The notes under the pieces are model-generated. The model did no database searches and had not been told where the DNA came from. It worked only from the letters and a program-made list of their open reading frames with translations. A DNA stretch of 64,000 nucleotides from contig NC_059081.1 of NCBI RefSeq assembly GCF_020497125.1, positions 63,694,768-63,758,767 of the forward strand, in the 5' to 3' direction. The stretch comes from Mauremys mutica (lineage: Eukaryota > Chordata > Testudines > Geoemydidae). The position numbers were made by a program, and so were the translations under genes. Shown here piece by piece: positions 33,644-44,517 of the stretch (position 1 is its first letter; the number at the start of each line of letters is the position of its first letter).

Positions 33644-34185
33644 AGGGAGACCTGGATAGGTCCAGCCAGCTGCCACTCCTGTGGAGCTGACTCCCAGAGC
33701 CTCTTGATTGGCTTGTCTCTTTGTGGGTAAAAAAGCTCATGGAACTTGTGTGACTTGGGAGGCCAGGCACCAGGGAGCCCCCAGGATTCTTTGCTGTCCT
33801 TTTGCATCAGTCCCATCATGCCTGGCAGTCAAAGAGCCTCCCGCTGCCATCTTATTTGTAGTCATTGCCTTGTCAGCATCTCTGGGTGAGAAAGGAACCC
33901 AGGTGGTGAAATAAGCAAAACATCAAAGCAGTTGTTTTCCAGTGTAATCAGCTGTGGGGTGTTTCCTTTCTTCAGTTTGCTACATTCTAGACTGTCCTAT
34001 AAAGAACACAGTGACTATAGAAAACCAAGAGGCCAGCTAAATGCTCCAGTTTGCCCAAAGATTGTGTGTTTTTAATTCTGAAATCCTATGCCATTCTTAC
34101 TAAGCGAGGAGTGACTGAGTGAAGTACAAACAACATGTCTGTGTTTTCCAGGTGATAAAATGAAATCTTTTAATGCGTTAGGAAA
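33644..34185. other. Noncoding, nothing recognised
   Basis: No gene or repeat that I can name. Confidence 0.4.
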
Positions 34186-34187
34186 TA

Positions 34188-34407
34188 CAGTAGAACCTTA
34201 TTTATCCAAACCTCCATTATCCGGCCCTCTCTATTAACCTAACCGGGCAGCAGGGCTTGGGCTGTCAGTCCTGGGTGACGGGGCTGACGGTTGGAGCCCG
34301 GCCTCCTGGGGCTGACTGCCAGAGCCCTGCTAATTCTCCTGATCATCCGAATTTTTGATTCTGATCTTTCCCTCGTCCCAATTAGATTGGACACATGGAT
34401 TCCACTG
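34188..34407. mobile_element. Possible Tigger/pogo-like MITE
   Basis: Left end cagtagaaccttatttatcc, with tccattatccgg and gatcatccgaatttttgatt inside. The right end gacacatggattccactg is a diverged inverted match. The left flank is TA (34186-34187); the right flank is aa, so the expected TA duplication is only partly preserved. CAGTAGAACC with 'ATCCG' phrases is typical of Tigger-type mariner relatives. Confidence 0.5.
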
Positions 34408-34601
34408 AATTGGGGGGGATGGACAGATAAAATTCCCCCCAAGCCATAGTTGTCCATGCCCATGTATAAGTTCAGACTGCTATTGGGCCTGATTCTGATG
34501 CCACTAAGTCAATGGCAAAACTCTGCATGACTTCAATAGGAGAGTAAGCAGGCATCATTTTTTTCTTTGTTAGCAGCTCTTTGTTTAGAAAAGAAAAAGA
34601 A
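34408..34601. other. Noncoding with a hairpin relic
   Basis: Positions about 34490-34550 (gggcctgattctgatgccac, gacttcaataggagag) belong to the palindromic relic class. Confidence 0.45.
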
Positions 34602-34789
34602 AATAATTGGAGATATACCAATCTCCTAGAGCTGGAAGGGAGCTTGAAAGGTCATTGAGTCCAGCCCCCTGCCTTCACTAGCAGGACCAATTTTTGCCCC
34701 AGCTCCCTAAGTGGCCGCTTCAAGGATTGAACTCACAACCCTGGGTTTAGCAGGCCAATGCTCAAACCACTGAGCTATCCCTCCTGCCC
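34602..34789 (-). mobile_element. tRNA-derived SINE (turtle Cry type)
   Basis: The reverse complement of the SINE at 15067-15251. The A box is at 34767-34777 and the B box at 34724-34734 on the minus strand, followed by the same body and a tail ending in tatatctcc next to aattatt. The two copies are easily alignable throughout, so the family is fairly young. Retroposed, not a tRNA gene. Confidence 0.85.
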
Positions 34790-36229
34790 ATGTTTACTTG
34801 AACATGTGCAGTTAAAACAAGTACTGAACATTAGTCATTGCATGGCAAAGGGGCATTTATCTGTCTTTGTGGATGTGTACTGTGGGCCAGGCGCTCAGAA
34901 GCTGTAAGTCAGTCTAACGCCAACGATTTTAATTTTAAAAGTGCACCATTGAAGCCAGTCGGAGTTCTGCCTTTTACTTTGTGTGAGCAGGTTTGAGCAC
35001 TGAGGTCCAGATTTTTAAGGGTACTTAGGCGTTGCTATCCTGAATGCAGCAACAGCTAAATACTCTTAGAAATCTGTGCCTAAATCCTATGTACTGAATG
35101 TGCTGTCTGCTATTAATAAAACCTAATCACAAATAACAATAGATTTTAGTTGACCTATCTGATCAATCTATTCACACATTTTGCCATACTATAACTTATA
35201 TTACAGTAAGACCTAGAAGTCACATGGGGTGGGGTGGGCGGAGTATGAGATAATCCTTAGCCCAAAGATCACACATTGGCCTGCTAAGCCTGGCTTCCTT
35301 AGGAAACAGTGTGTTTGAAATTGGTTTTGCAGACTTTTAATTTGACCTCTGTAGAACTTAATAGAAAGAAATGAAAACACGTGAACATTTCCAGAAACCC
35401 TTCTGCTTACTCTGAGCCAGATTTTCCAGAAGTGCTTGGCTCCCCCAGGTGGGGCAAGATTTTCAAAAGTGCTCAGGTCACATTTAAGCATTTAAATGAA
35501 GAGCCAAGATTTTCCAAATTTAGAGGAATGTGTGCAGAACATTTCTGAGTACCTGGGTGTGGATTATCTTCTTTAGCCCCTTCCGTTCCATTTAATGTCT
35601 TCACATGTCCATGCACCTACGCACATGGGGCTATGACTTTTGAAGGTGCATTTGCTAACTTGAATGATGCAGTAAAGATATGGAAATGGCTTATGACCAG
35701 TGTACATGGAACCACACAGATGCTGCTTCACTGAAGTTAGTACAGGTTGATGAGATGTTAAGTGACCTTCTGAGGATGGACTGTGCTTCCCAAAAATGAT
35801 TTCAGAAGAATGTTAATTCCGTTCTTTAACATCTGCTGTTAAAGGACTCACACAGTCCATTTAGCTTACAGGATAGATTGTGCTTGATCTGATGATATCC
35901 AGAAACAGCTGACCATGTGGAGAAGTTTTATTCTCTTCTATGCACAGAGGGAAGAGAAATTATCTCTTAATTAAATGGAGTAATCAATTATCTGAATTTT
36001 ATTTTAGTAAACCAGACAGTACAGCAATTTCCATCTATTTGCCAAGGGCAGACACAGCGCCAGACCAAATGAAGATTTTTCAGTTGAAATTTTATTAGTT
36101 GCCCAACTTTTCTCTCTCACCAATATTATCTTCTTTCTCCTCTCCTCCCCGACCCCACAAATCCAGGCCATGTTCAGATCCAGCTGTTTCCATCTCCACA
36201 ATACATATAAAACTTCACCTGTCCCCTTC
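34790..36229. other. Noncoding with hairpin relics
   Basis: Relics at about 35005-35090 (ccagatttttaagggtactt, aggcgttgc) and 35405-35510 (gccagattttccagaagtgc, gcaagattttcaaaagtgct). No supported gene. Confidence 0.45.
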
Positions 36230-36650
36230 TGTCTTGACTGATGAATCATCTCTCCCTGCCCTGATTGCCTCCCACCTGCATTACTGCAGCCTCCCTGATA
36301 CCCATATTGCGCCTTCCTGCCAATCTAAAATCCAGCTACAAAAATTATCTCCTTTTTCTGTTATTCTGTCCCTGTCTCACCACTTTGTGGATACCTACGC
36401 TGGCTCCCTCTTGCCCAGCCCATTGAGGTTAAATTTCTTGTCTGGCCTTCAAGGTGCTACACAAATTCTCTCTCATCTGTGTATCCAAACTCATATCACT
36501 GCATTTTCCTCACCCCTCCACTCCACCCGCAATGTCGATTTCAATGCTGCAGCTTCCATGCCTTTTTCCATGCAGCCCCTTTGCATGGAACATCCTCTCC
36601 ACCCAGTTCACCAAGCCATCCAGGTCCCTCCTAAAGACTCCCTGTAAGGT
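36230..36650 (+). mobile_element. Possible LINE (L2-like) ORF2 C-terminal remnant
   Basis: One open frame runs 36099-36647. Its second half reads like the C-terminal region of an L2/CR1-group reverse transcriptase (LIASHLHYCSLPD..., then a leucine-rich stretch). The DNA phrases cacctgcattactgcagcct and tggctccctcttgcccagcc fit. The likeness is weak and it is badly eroded, so it is called as a relic and not a gene. Confidence 0.35.
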
Positions 36651-37949
36651 TGATTGAAAATTTTCAGTAGGGAAAATGTTTGGTTTGTCTATGAGAACCT
36701 GAAACATTTTCATGAAAACTCAACTTTTTCTGTTAAAACTTCCGTGTAATTAAAACGCCAGATAACTGAAAACTTGTAAAGTCAGTTTTAAGCTTAACAT
36801 TTTTTTTTATTGGTTTGGTGTTTTTCTTAGAAAATTGTCATTGAAAAAACTTCTTTGTATCAACATTTCTCAGTGAGGAGAGGGAGAATAAGCATTTCCT
36901 GACCATCTCTGACTCCTTTAGAACTTCCACAAGGCATAAGCCAAAAATAACGATAAGATTTTTTTTTTAAAAACACAAAAGGCATTTAAGTCAGTGAAAG
37001 GCCTATCGATGGTCAATGGGGGGCTGGGTACTTAAATCCCATTTGTTCCTTCCTCTAAAAATGCTACACAACCTCTGTTCTCAGGGCATCCCATCTTTTC
37101 TGCTTCTATCTTTGAGATTTCAGGCTCTTCAGGTCAGGGACTGTGACTGTTTTATCTGGCTCCCAGACTATTGGCAGAGCTTAGCAAATTCTAGTTAATT
37201 TGTTCTGTCTTCTAGACTGCCGAGCTGTCATCCCACTGCAGAATAGTAGTTCACCACTGTCACTTTTCTCAGATAATATAGTACCAACAAAATTCATCCC
37301 TGGTGTAATTTAATTGGTTTAAACAGAAGTAATACACCTTCTCTTACTGTTTTGTTTTTAATGGTGATGTCTGTATTTTCGATGTCAATACGCAGCAATA
37401 ATTTAAAACAGTGGTTTTCTTACAAACAGTGGTTCAGATTGTGCTCTGTCTGATCCTTTGTCTTTCAATGAAATGGGTATTCTGTTTGTTTCTGTGTTTG
37501 TTTTAAATTATAAGGATCCAGGAATTAACAGTTTAGTTATTTTTAGAGGCATTTGTTCACATATAAGTGTGAGGTCTTCCGAGATGTCTCTGATAGGTTC
37601 TCTTTAATGCCTTAGAGAAATTAAAGGCTTTCTCGAAATACACATGGCATATGAGAAACAGAAAGGAAAAATATACACACTCGGTAAATGAGAGCCAGGG
37701 AGAAATATAAACACATTCTCACACACATACTTTGGCTATAGTGTCATCAAAAGTGACCCACACAATATGCCACAAGGTTCCATGTGCTGATTAATCATTA
37801 CAGATATTTCTTTTATCTGTAATGATGAGGGCAATTATATCAAAAATAATATTCACACATAAGAGGCATTGTAGTGGGGAGTACCACTTACGAGTTAGTG
37901 AGCACAAAGCACAAAGGCAAGGTAGTGCTAGGTGAAGGGGAGGATAGGA
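36651..37949. other. Noncoding; A/T-rich relic and SINE-tail scraps
   Basis: Positions 36651-36860 share gaaaattttcagtaggg / cattttcatgaaaactc phrases with 8312-8545 and 9810-10060. Positions about 37110-37200 resemble a CORE-SINE tail (ctcttcaggtcagggactgt). Otherwise nothing. Confidence 0.4.
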
Positions 37950-38582
37950 AGGATGTCCCAGTAGTTAGAATGCTAGCCTAGGACTTGGCAGACCTGGATT
38001 AAAGTCCTTGTTCTGCAACAGGCTTCCTGTGTGACCTTGGACAAGTCAGGAGGGTTTAGGCTCCTAAATGTGTTTTGAAAATGAGATTTAGGTGCCTAAA
38101 TCAGTTAGCCATTGCAATGTTGAGCACAGCAATGCCTGAGTAGCTTTAAATGTTTGGGCAGTAGTCTCTGGTCCCCGTCTATAAAATCGCCAAATAGCGC
38201 TTCCTCACCTCACAGGGAGGTTACCAGGGGCGGCTCTAGGTATTTTGCCGCCCCAAGCACAGCAGGCAGGCTGCCTTTGGCAGCTTGCCTGCAGGAGGTC
38301 CCCAGTCCCGCGAATTCGGCGGCAGCCTGTGGGAGGTCCGCCGAAGCCGCAGGACCAGCGGACCCTCCGCAGGCATGCCACCAAAGGCAACCTGCCTGCC
38401 CCCCTGGCGGCGACCGGCAGAGCGCCCCCCGTGGCTTGCCGCCCCAGGCACGCGCTTGGCGTGCTGGTGCCTGGAGCCGCCCCAGAGGTTACAATACGCT
38501 AACAATTGTGAGATACTCAACTACTGTGATAATAGGGGGCCTGATAAGTGCCTTAGATGGAAATGTATTGTATCTGTAATGC
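37950..38582 (+). mobile_element. MIR/CORE-SINE broken by two insertions
   Basis: Head and core 37950-38045 (gtcccagtagttagaatgct, gcctaggacttggcagacct, gtgtgaccttggacaagtca). A palindromic relic follows (38046-38150, ggctcctaaatgtgttttga). The core resumes at about 38161-38224 (tctataaaatcgccaaatag, ctcacctcacaggg). After the MITE, the tail runs 38493-38582 (gcctgataagtgccttagat). Confidence 0.7.
38225..38484. mobile_element. hAT-like MITE, CAGGGGCGGCTC family
   Basis: A 260-bp element with ends caggggcggctctagg and ctggagccgccccA. It has a perfect 8-bp target duplication gaggttac at 38217-38224 and 38485-38492. The interior is GC-rich with gccgccccaag / cttgccgccccaggc phrases shared with 20240 and 32101. 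Overlapping frames of 61-141 codons on both strands are not genes. Confidence 0.9.
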
Positions 38583-38639
38583 CTAGGTTTGCATAAGCAC
38601 AAACAGGGGAATCTCAAGTAGGAAGTAGAGAGGTTAGTG

Positions 38640-39174
38640 TACCCCTATAGTTGGCACTGTGCAACTGCTGCTGGGTTACTGTGTCCAGTTCTGGTGTCAA
38701 TAATTGAAGCAGGCTGTTGGTAAATTGGAGAGGGCTCAGAGAAGAGCCACGAGTGATTAAAGGATTAGAAAACATGCTTTATAGTCGTAGATTCAAGGAG
38801 CTCAGTCTATTTAGCTTAACAAAGAGAAGGTTAAGGGGTGACTTGACTACTGTCTATAAATACCTACATAGGGAACAAATATTTAGTAATGGGCCCTTTA
38901 ATATAGCAGAGAAAGGTGGAACACGATCCAATGGCTGGAAGATGAAGCTAGACACATTCGGACTGGAAATAAGGCACACATTTCTAACAGTGAGGGTAAC
39001 TAATCATTGGAACAATTTACCAAGGGTCGCGATGGCTGGCAATTTTTAAATCAAGATTGGATGTTGTACTAAAATATCTGCTGTAGGAATTATTTTGGAA
39101 GTTCTATGGTCCATGTTATACAGGAGGTCAGACTAGATGATCATAGTGATCCTTTCCGGCCTTGGAATCGATGA
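38640..39174 (+). mobile_element. CR1 LINE 3' fragment
   Basis: The ORF2 C-terminus is recognisable with breaks: about 38690-38830 gives the 'EPRVIKGLENMLYSRRFKEL' region and 'LFSLTKRRLRGDL', then 'HTFLTVRVTNHWNNLP'. The 3' untranslated tail follows (gttatacaggaggtcagact, agatgatcatagtgatcct). It is 5'-truncated; one frame remains open for 110 codons (38717-39049). A different CR1 subfamily from 58191-59429, judging by the tail. Confidence 0.85.
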
Positions 39175-40005
39175 AGTTGCTGAACCCTGATCAAGAGAGC
39201 ACACGCAACTAGCTGCCTGTGACATTAAGCGCTATTTGTGTTTGCCTGTTTTTCTGAGCCTGGCAGGTTTTCAGTCCATTCCGAGGAAGTGAGCAGGTAC
39301 CAAGTGGTAGTGGGTGGAGTCAGTGAGACAGAGTTCTTGCATTTAGAACGGCAAATCTGAAGCAGACACTTTAATGTTGCCTACCATCCCAACAAAACAT
39401 TGCAAGGATATGCAGCATGCTGATTTACTGCGTGTGTGTGGCACTCTCATTAACTGTGAGCAGCAGTGAAGCTGTTAGCAGGTCAGTAGTGGTGAAGGGT
39501 TATAAAGGTGCACGCAATGGATGGGATCTGTTATGGGTACAGAATCACATGGTTAACAGACCTTATCTGTGGGCTGGACTGTGCCTTAAAGATGTGTGTG
39601 TGTGGATCCCAACTGTTACCATGTGGGAGGATAGGTCACATGCCTCTGTGGCCCCTGCCCTATTTCATTCTTAGGGGCCAGTGGAAGGCTCTCTCCTGTG
39701 TTTGGATCTGCATTAAGGAGGGTACAGGCATTGGGTGGGGGGTGGGGTGGTGATGTCATTGAACAAGAGAGGACTACTTATGTGAATAATGGTTGCAATA
39801 TTAGGTCCCATGGGCCAGATGCCCAATTGGTGGAAACTGACATAATGCCACTGAAGTCAATGCAGCTACACTGATTTACACCTGCTTTGGGCCTGGCCTG
39901 CTGTCTGTTCCTTTTAGCGAAGTCTGGACATTCAGACTGTTTTTGCTGATGCCACGGGCAAGTAGACATGCTGAAGCCCGGGAGTAGGGAGTTTTGTTTT
40001 TAATG
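39175..40005. other. Noncoding, one hairpin relic
   Basis: Relic at about 39805-39895 (gggccagatgcccaattgg ... ttgggcctggcc, with gatttacacctgc). Otherwise nothing recognised. Confidence 0.45.
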
Positions 40006-40013
40006 TTCTAAAC

Positions 40014-40192
40014 CAAGGGTAATCAATTATTTTTTGTCAAGATCCAAATTTCTTGATCAAGGTATAGTAAAGGTCCAGACTCCAGAGAAAATAATAATAA
40101 TAATAAAAAAATGATAATAATGAGTCAATGAAAATATTTTGAGGTCCATTCAAAAGTGTCCGGCGGTCCAGGTCTGCATATTGACTACCCCG
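40014..40192. mobile_element. hAT-like MITE, CAGGGGTAGTCAA family
   Basis: A 179-bp element with ends caagggtaatcaattattt and the complement of atattgactaccccG. Flanks ttctaaac (40006-40013) and ctctaaac (40193-40200) are an 8-bp duplication with one mismatch. It includes an (AAT)n run at about 40088-40105. Noncoding. Confidence 0.8.
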
Positions 40193-40200
40193 CTCTAAAC

Positions 40201-40834
40201 TACATATTGTCTAAACAGGCGGAGCCGGGAAAGAAGCATCCTGAGAGTCACAGCAAAGGCTGAAATGAGCGTCAGACCGAGCATCAGATTGCTAGATGTG
40301 GAACTCAGAGGCAGGGCCAGAAAAATGTTATTGAGAGAGCGCCTGGGAAGCTCTCCATATTGAGGCCAGGCCAACAGCTCCTTACTGCTGGCTACTTAAC
40401 AAAGTATGTGTTCTAAATTTTTTTGATGACAAACTCAATTGCCGGCGATGTCTTCAAGCAGAAACAGTAAGCGAAAGGGACAGGTGGTACAAGACCTTGA
40501 AAAGGAAACAACATATTGTAAGAGTGAAACCGTCTGCTGCTAGTTAAGGCTCAGTGTAAAAACTAAGCTTTGATGGGGTTTGTTGAGTGTGGTGAATAAT
40601 TTACTGGAGAGGTCATTAGGGCCTTATACTGCTGCTACTTTCCCCTTATTTTACTAGCTCATTAGGGATGGAAAATGACATGTGAGGGATGCCACATACC
40701 ATTCCAGCAGTCTGGCAGGCAGAAGGATAACATTTAAAGGCAATTTGGCCCTGATCCTGCACTAGAGTAGTCATTGACTCAAATGGGAATAGGACCAAGC
40801 CCTTTCTTTTTAATATAATAAACCCCCCTATAAT
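40201..40834. other. Noncoding, nothing recognised
   Basis: One hairpin scrap at about 40748-40805 (ggccctgatcctgcactaga). Otherwise unrecognised. Confidence 0.4.
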
Positions 40835-41040
40835 AGATCTCTCTTTACCAGTAGATCTCAAAGCATTTTAGAAAGATGATCAGTATCATTATCCTTGTTT
40901 TACAGATGGGGAAACGGAGGCAAAGAGAGGTGATGTGACTTGCCCAAGGTCACCCATCCAGCCAGTGGCAGAGACAAGAATAGAATCTTGGTCTCCTCAT
41001 TTCCTGTCCGATGCTCCACTAGGCCACACTGCCCCCTTAA
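40835..41040 (-). mobile_element. MIR/CORE-SINE
   Basis: Reverse-complement MIR: tatcattatccttgttttac, agatggggaaacggaggcaa, gtgacttgcccaaggtcacc, agtggcagagacaagaatag, gctccactaggccacactgc. Nearly full length and one of the better preserved copies in the window. Confidence 0.85.
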
Positions 41041-42039
41041 ATAAAGTGTAATGAGATAATATTAAGGAAGAGACATCATAAGTTTAAGGTGAATGTGAAA
41101 TGTTTAGATTGAGTCAGTGGGGAGAGAACATTTCAATATCGGGTGGTAGCTCACAGTTGGAAGCTTTTCTGTGACTTATAACCAAATCAGACTCATTTAC
41201 TTCTACTAAAGAGACTATAGGTCTGACCTTCGTGTTTTCATGCAGACAAAAGTCTTTTAAAAGATCAACCCCAATGGCCAAGCTGTACATAAAGAGCAAT
41301 TTCTTGCTCCCTTTGAAGTCAATGGGAGTTTTTCTGTTGACTTCAGTAGACGTAGGAGTGGGCTCTAAGTTATTTACTAGGGTAGAATATGGAGGTTTTT
41401 TGTGTCAGCTGCCTACATTGAAGGTGTATAGAGGGAATGTCAGATTTTTCCATACTGCAAGTCTGTTAAGTGTCACAAGATGAAAACATGTCACAGCCAA
41501 AAAAGGGAAAATGTGATGACAATCAAAGGGACAGTTGGCTATTTTTATTTTTCTTACTGTCAGCTGTTAACTGCTGCAGGCGTAAACATGCATCACCACA
41601 AAGAGGTGTTATAGTGTCTCCTAAGGGTAGCCTCTCACTTTGGTGTATGGGTAATTACACATGTTAATGGGAATGGCACACCAAATTCCTGTGTTCTAAA
41701 CTGAGAGATATACTGCTGAGTATCCGCTCCAGCCAGCTCCCATTAAAGCAATGCACAAAGCTAGCATTTTAAGCTGAAATTCTACTTTTTCTGTTAACAT
41801 TTAGTTAAAAATCTCTTTACTCGTCAATGTGCTAGCCTTTTTGATACCATTAGAATAACCAGATGACAAAGTTAAAAGAACTAAACATGTATGTATTGGA
41901 GAACATGCAAATAATCACTCTACTGTAATGGCTGTTGTGTATTTGTTTGCATCCTTGTAGCAGAGACATGGAGCACGCGTCACTTGCTGGAGGATTCTCT
42001 GCACCTTGAGGTCTTCAAACCACAATTTGAGGACTTCAA
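41041..42039. other. Noncoding, one hairpin relic
   Basis: Relic at about 41298-41370 (ctttgaagtcaatgggag ... gttgacttcagtag). No supported gene. Confidence 0.45.
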
Positions 42040-42163
42040 TAACTCAGACATAGGTTAGGGGTTTGTTATAGAAGTGGATGGGTGAGATTCTGTGGCCTGC
42101 ATTGTGCAGGAGGTCAGACTAGATGACCATAATTGTCCCTTCTGACCTTAAAGTCTATGAGTC
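42040..42163 (+). mobile_element. CR1 LINE 3' tail
   Basis: Only the 3' untranslated end: gtgggcctgcattgtg-like text, then caggaggtcagactagatga and cttctgaccttaaagtctat. It is strongly 5'-truncated, in the same tail type as 38640-39174. Confidence 0.8.
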
Positions 42164-42216
42164 TGACATCTGTTTAGTTGTGAAAATCATCAGGTTTGAA
42201 ATACCTAGACTGCTGA

Positions 42217-43188
42217 AAGAAGAACAGGAGTACTTGTGGCACCTTAAAGACTAACAAATTTATTTTAGCATGAGCTTTCGTGAGCTGCAGCTCACTTCTT
42301 CAGATGCATAGAATGGAACACACAGACAGGGGATATTTATACATACAGAGAACATGAAAAGGTGGAAGTATGCATACCAACAGGCAGCGTCTAATCAATT
42401 GAGATGAGCTATCGTCAGCAGGAGGAAAAAAAACTTTTTGAAGTGATAATTAAGATGGCCCATAGAAGGTGTGAGGAGAACTTAACATAGGGAAATAGAT
42501 TCAATTGGTGTAATGACCCAACCATTCCTGGTACACCTGCACATCTACCATCTACCAACGTGATATATGCCATCATGTGCCAGCAATGCTCCTCTGCCAT
42601 GTACATTGGCCAAACCGGACAGTCTCTACGCAAAAGAATAAATGGACACAAATCTGACATCAGGAATCATAACATTCAAAAACCAGTGGGAGAACACTTC
42701 AACCTCTCTAACCACTCAGTGACAGACTTGAAGGTGGCAATTTTGCAACAAAAAAACTTCAAAAACAGACTCCAAAGAGAAACTGCTGAACTTGAATTAA
42801 TATGCAAACTAGATACTATTAACTGTGGCCTAAACAAAGACTGGGAATGGTTGGGTCACTACACCAATTGAATCTATTTCCCTATGTTAAGTTCTCCTCA
42901 CACCTTCTATGGGCCATCTTAATTATCACTTCAAAAAGTTTTTTTTCCTCCTGCTGATGATAGCTCATCTCAATTGATTAGTCTCTGCCTGTTGTTATGC
43001 ATACTTCCACCTTTTCATGTTCTCTGTATGTATAAATATCCCCTGTCTGTGTGTTCCATTCTATGCATCCGAAGAAGTGAGCTGCAGCTCACGAAAGCTC
43101 ATGCTAAAATAAATTTGTTAGTCTTTAAGGTGCCACAAGTACTCCTGTTCTTTTTGCGGATACAGACTAACACGGCTGCTACTCTGAA
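42217..43188 (+). mobile_element. Penelope-like element with inverted pLTR arms
   Basis: A 972-bp copy flanked by a perfect 14-bp target duplication acctagactgctga (42203-42216 and 43189-43202). Left arm 42217-42531 is the reverse complement of right arm about 42842-43160 with few differences. The arms enclose the 3' part of the protein gene and the tail ends in gctgctactctgaaac. Penelope-like elements often show truncated, inverted pseudo-LTR arrangements of this type. The copy is 5'-truncated, lacking the reverse transcriptase domain. Confidence 0.85.
42551..42871 (+). pseudogene. Penelope-like GIY-YIG endonuclease C-terminus
   Basis: An open frame of about 105 codons ending at a TGA (42869-42871). 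It starts with YAIMCQQCSSAMYIGQTGQS and continues LRKRINGHKSDIRN. This is the first half of a GIY-YIG nuclease: the two hallmark strands (Y.I and YIG), the conserved arginine in LRKR, and a cysteine pair (CQQC) typical of Penelope-type GIY-YIG domains. The stretch LQRETAELELICKLDTINCG and DWEWLGHY closes the protein. In intact elements this domain follows a telomerase-related reverse transcriptase, absent here, so it is a 5'-truncated remnant. The catalytic region is uninterrupted, so the insertion is probably not very old. A related, shorter remnant is at 24944-25107. Confidence 0.85.
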
Positions 43189-43251
43189 ACCTAGACTGCT
43201 GAGGACAGCAGATTCAAATTCTGACATGAGCAAATCAGCCTTTTATTTCTA

Positions 43252-43492
43252 GAGAGGGCAGGATGGTCCAGTGGTTAGTTTTAACCGAGATCTTGGGAGA
43301 CTAGAGTTGAAGTCCCTGCTCTGCCACAGACTTCCTGTGTGACCGTGGGCAAGTCATTTCGTCTCTCTGTTCTTCAGTATTGCCTCAGTAAAATGGGGAT
43401 AATCCCGTTCTCCAGGGGCAAAGGGAGGATAAAGGCTTTTAAGATTGTGAAGTGCTCAGATGCTATGGTAATGGGACCTATAGGTACCTCAG
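43252..43492 (+). mobile_element. MIR/CORE-SINE
   Basis: Full MIR order: gcaggatggtccagtggtta, ctagagttgaagtccctgct, gtgtgaccgtgggcaagtca, ctctctgttcttcag, taaaatggggataatcccg, aggcttttaagattgtgaag. Confidence 0.85.
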
Positions 43493-44191
43493 ACTTTCTG
43501 CAGTGGCTCCATTGAGTTCGGTGCAAATTTCTATAAAGAAGGCTTTGGGGCAAGACCTTGGAAACGCACCCTATCTGCTCTGCCTGGATAATAAAGACCC
43601 TGTTGCTTTTGTTGGTTTAAAAAAAAATAGAGGCTTGCCCTGATGCCCTTGGCAAAATAGTTCCTGCCTAGCCTGCTATTATACAAAGTGCTGCATTCCA
43701 GTTATACACCTTGCTACCACTCCCCAGCTCAGAGGTGGGTGCATTTCAGGGGTGAAGTAATTCAGGGGTGTGTATCATTTATAAAGTGCTTTGGGATGAC
43801 AGACACCGCATGCATAAAAAGATGTTGCCGTGTTTGGGTCTGTTGCTTTAAGCTGAGATTTTTCAAAAGGGTTAAGGGAGTCAGGTGCCCAATTTCTGTT
43901 GAAAGTCAATGAGAGTTGGGTACCTGCCTGAAACTTCAACAGATCCGGAGAGACCTCAGAGACAAGCAATCAGTTGATGTGTTTGCTGTTAGCTCAGTTG
44001 TGGGACTTGGAACACACTATTTGAATGTTCAGTTCAAAAAGTTTTGTTGCGTCATAGTAGTGCATTCAAAATATGAAGCCTCAGAAATAGTTATTCCCTT
44101 AGTTAATAAAGTTTCGCAGGTGCTTTTGTGTAATCTCCCTTTAGGAAAAGATTCTAGAAGTGGTGGGGCTTACGACTGTCAGCATTGGTTG
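43493..44191. other. Noncoding, one hairpin relic
   Basis: Relic at about 43853-43930 (caggtgcccaatttctgttg ... gagttgggtacctgcct), an obvious inverted pair. No supported gene. Confidence 0.5.
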
Positions 44192-44199
44192 GTTTAGGT

Positions 44200-44509
44200 C
44201 AGGGGTCGGCAACCTTTCAGAAGTGCTGTGCCGAGTCTTCATTTATTCACTCTAATTTAAGGTTCCGCGTGCCCGTAATACATTTTACCATTTTAGAAGG
44301 TCTCTTTCTATAAGTCTATAATATATAACTAAACTATTGTTGTATGTAAAGTAAATAAGGTTTTAAAATGTTTAAGAAGCTTCATTTAAAATTAAATTAA
44401 AATGCAGAGCCCTCCGGATCAGTGGCCAGGACCCAGGCAGTGTGAGTGCCACTGAAAATTCAGCTTGCGTGCCGCCTTCGGCATGCGTGCCATAGGTTGC
44501 CTACCCCTG
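44200..44509. mobile_element. hAT-like MITE, CAGGGGTCGGCAACC family
   Basis: A 310-bp element with perfect inverted ends for most of 15 bases (caggggtcggcaacc / ggttgcctacccctG, two mismatches). Flanks gtttaggt (44192-44199) and ggttaggt (44510-44517) are an 8-bp duplication with one mismatch. AT-rich middle, with tgccgccttcggcatgcgtg near the right end. No coding capacity. Confidence 0.9.
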
Positions 44510-44517
44510 GGTTAGGT

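Noticed and set aside
33308..33819. Arg-Glu-rich minus-strand frames
   Set aside because: Their striking part is the translated (CT)n microsatellite.
36099..36647. A 182-codon plus-strand gene
   Set aside because: Ser/Pro/Leu-rich, no splice or start support; the second half resembles an eroded LINE reverse transcriptase C-terminus.
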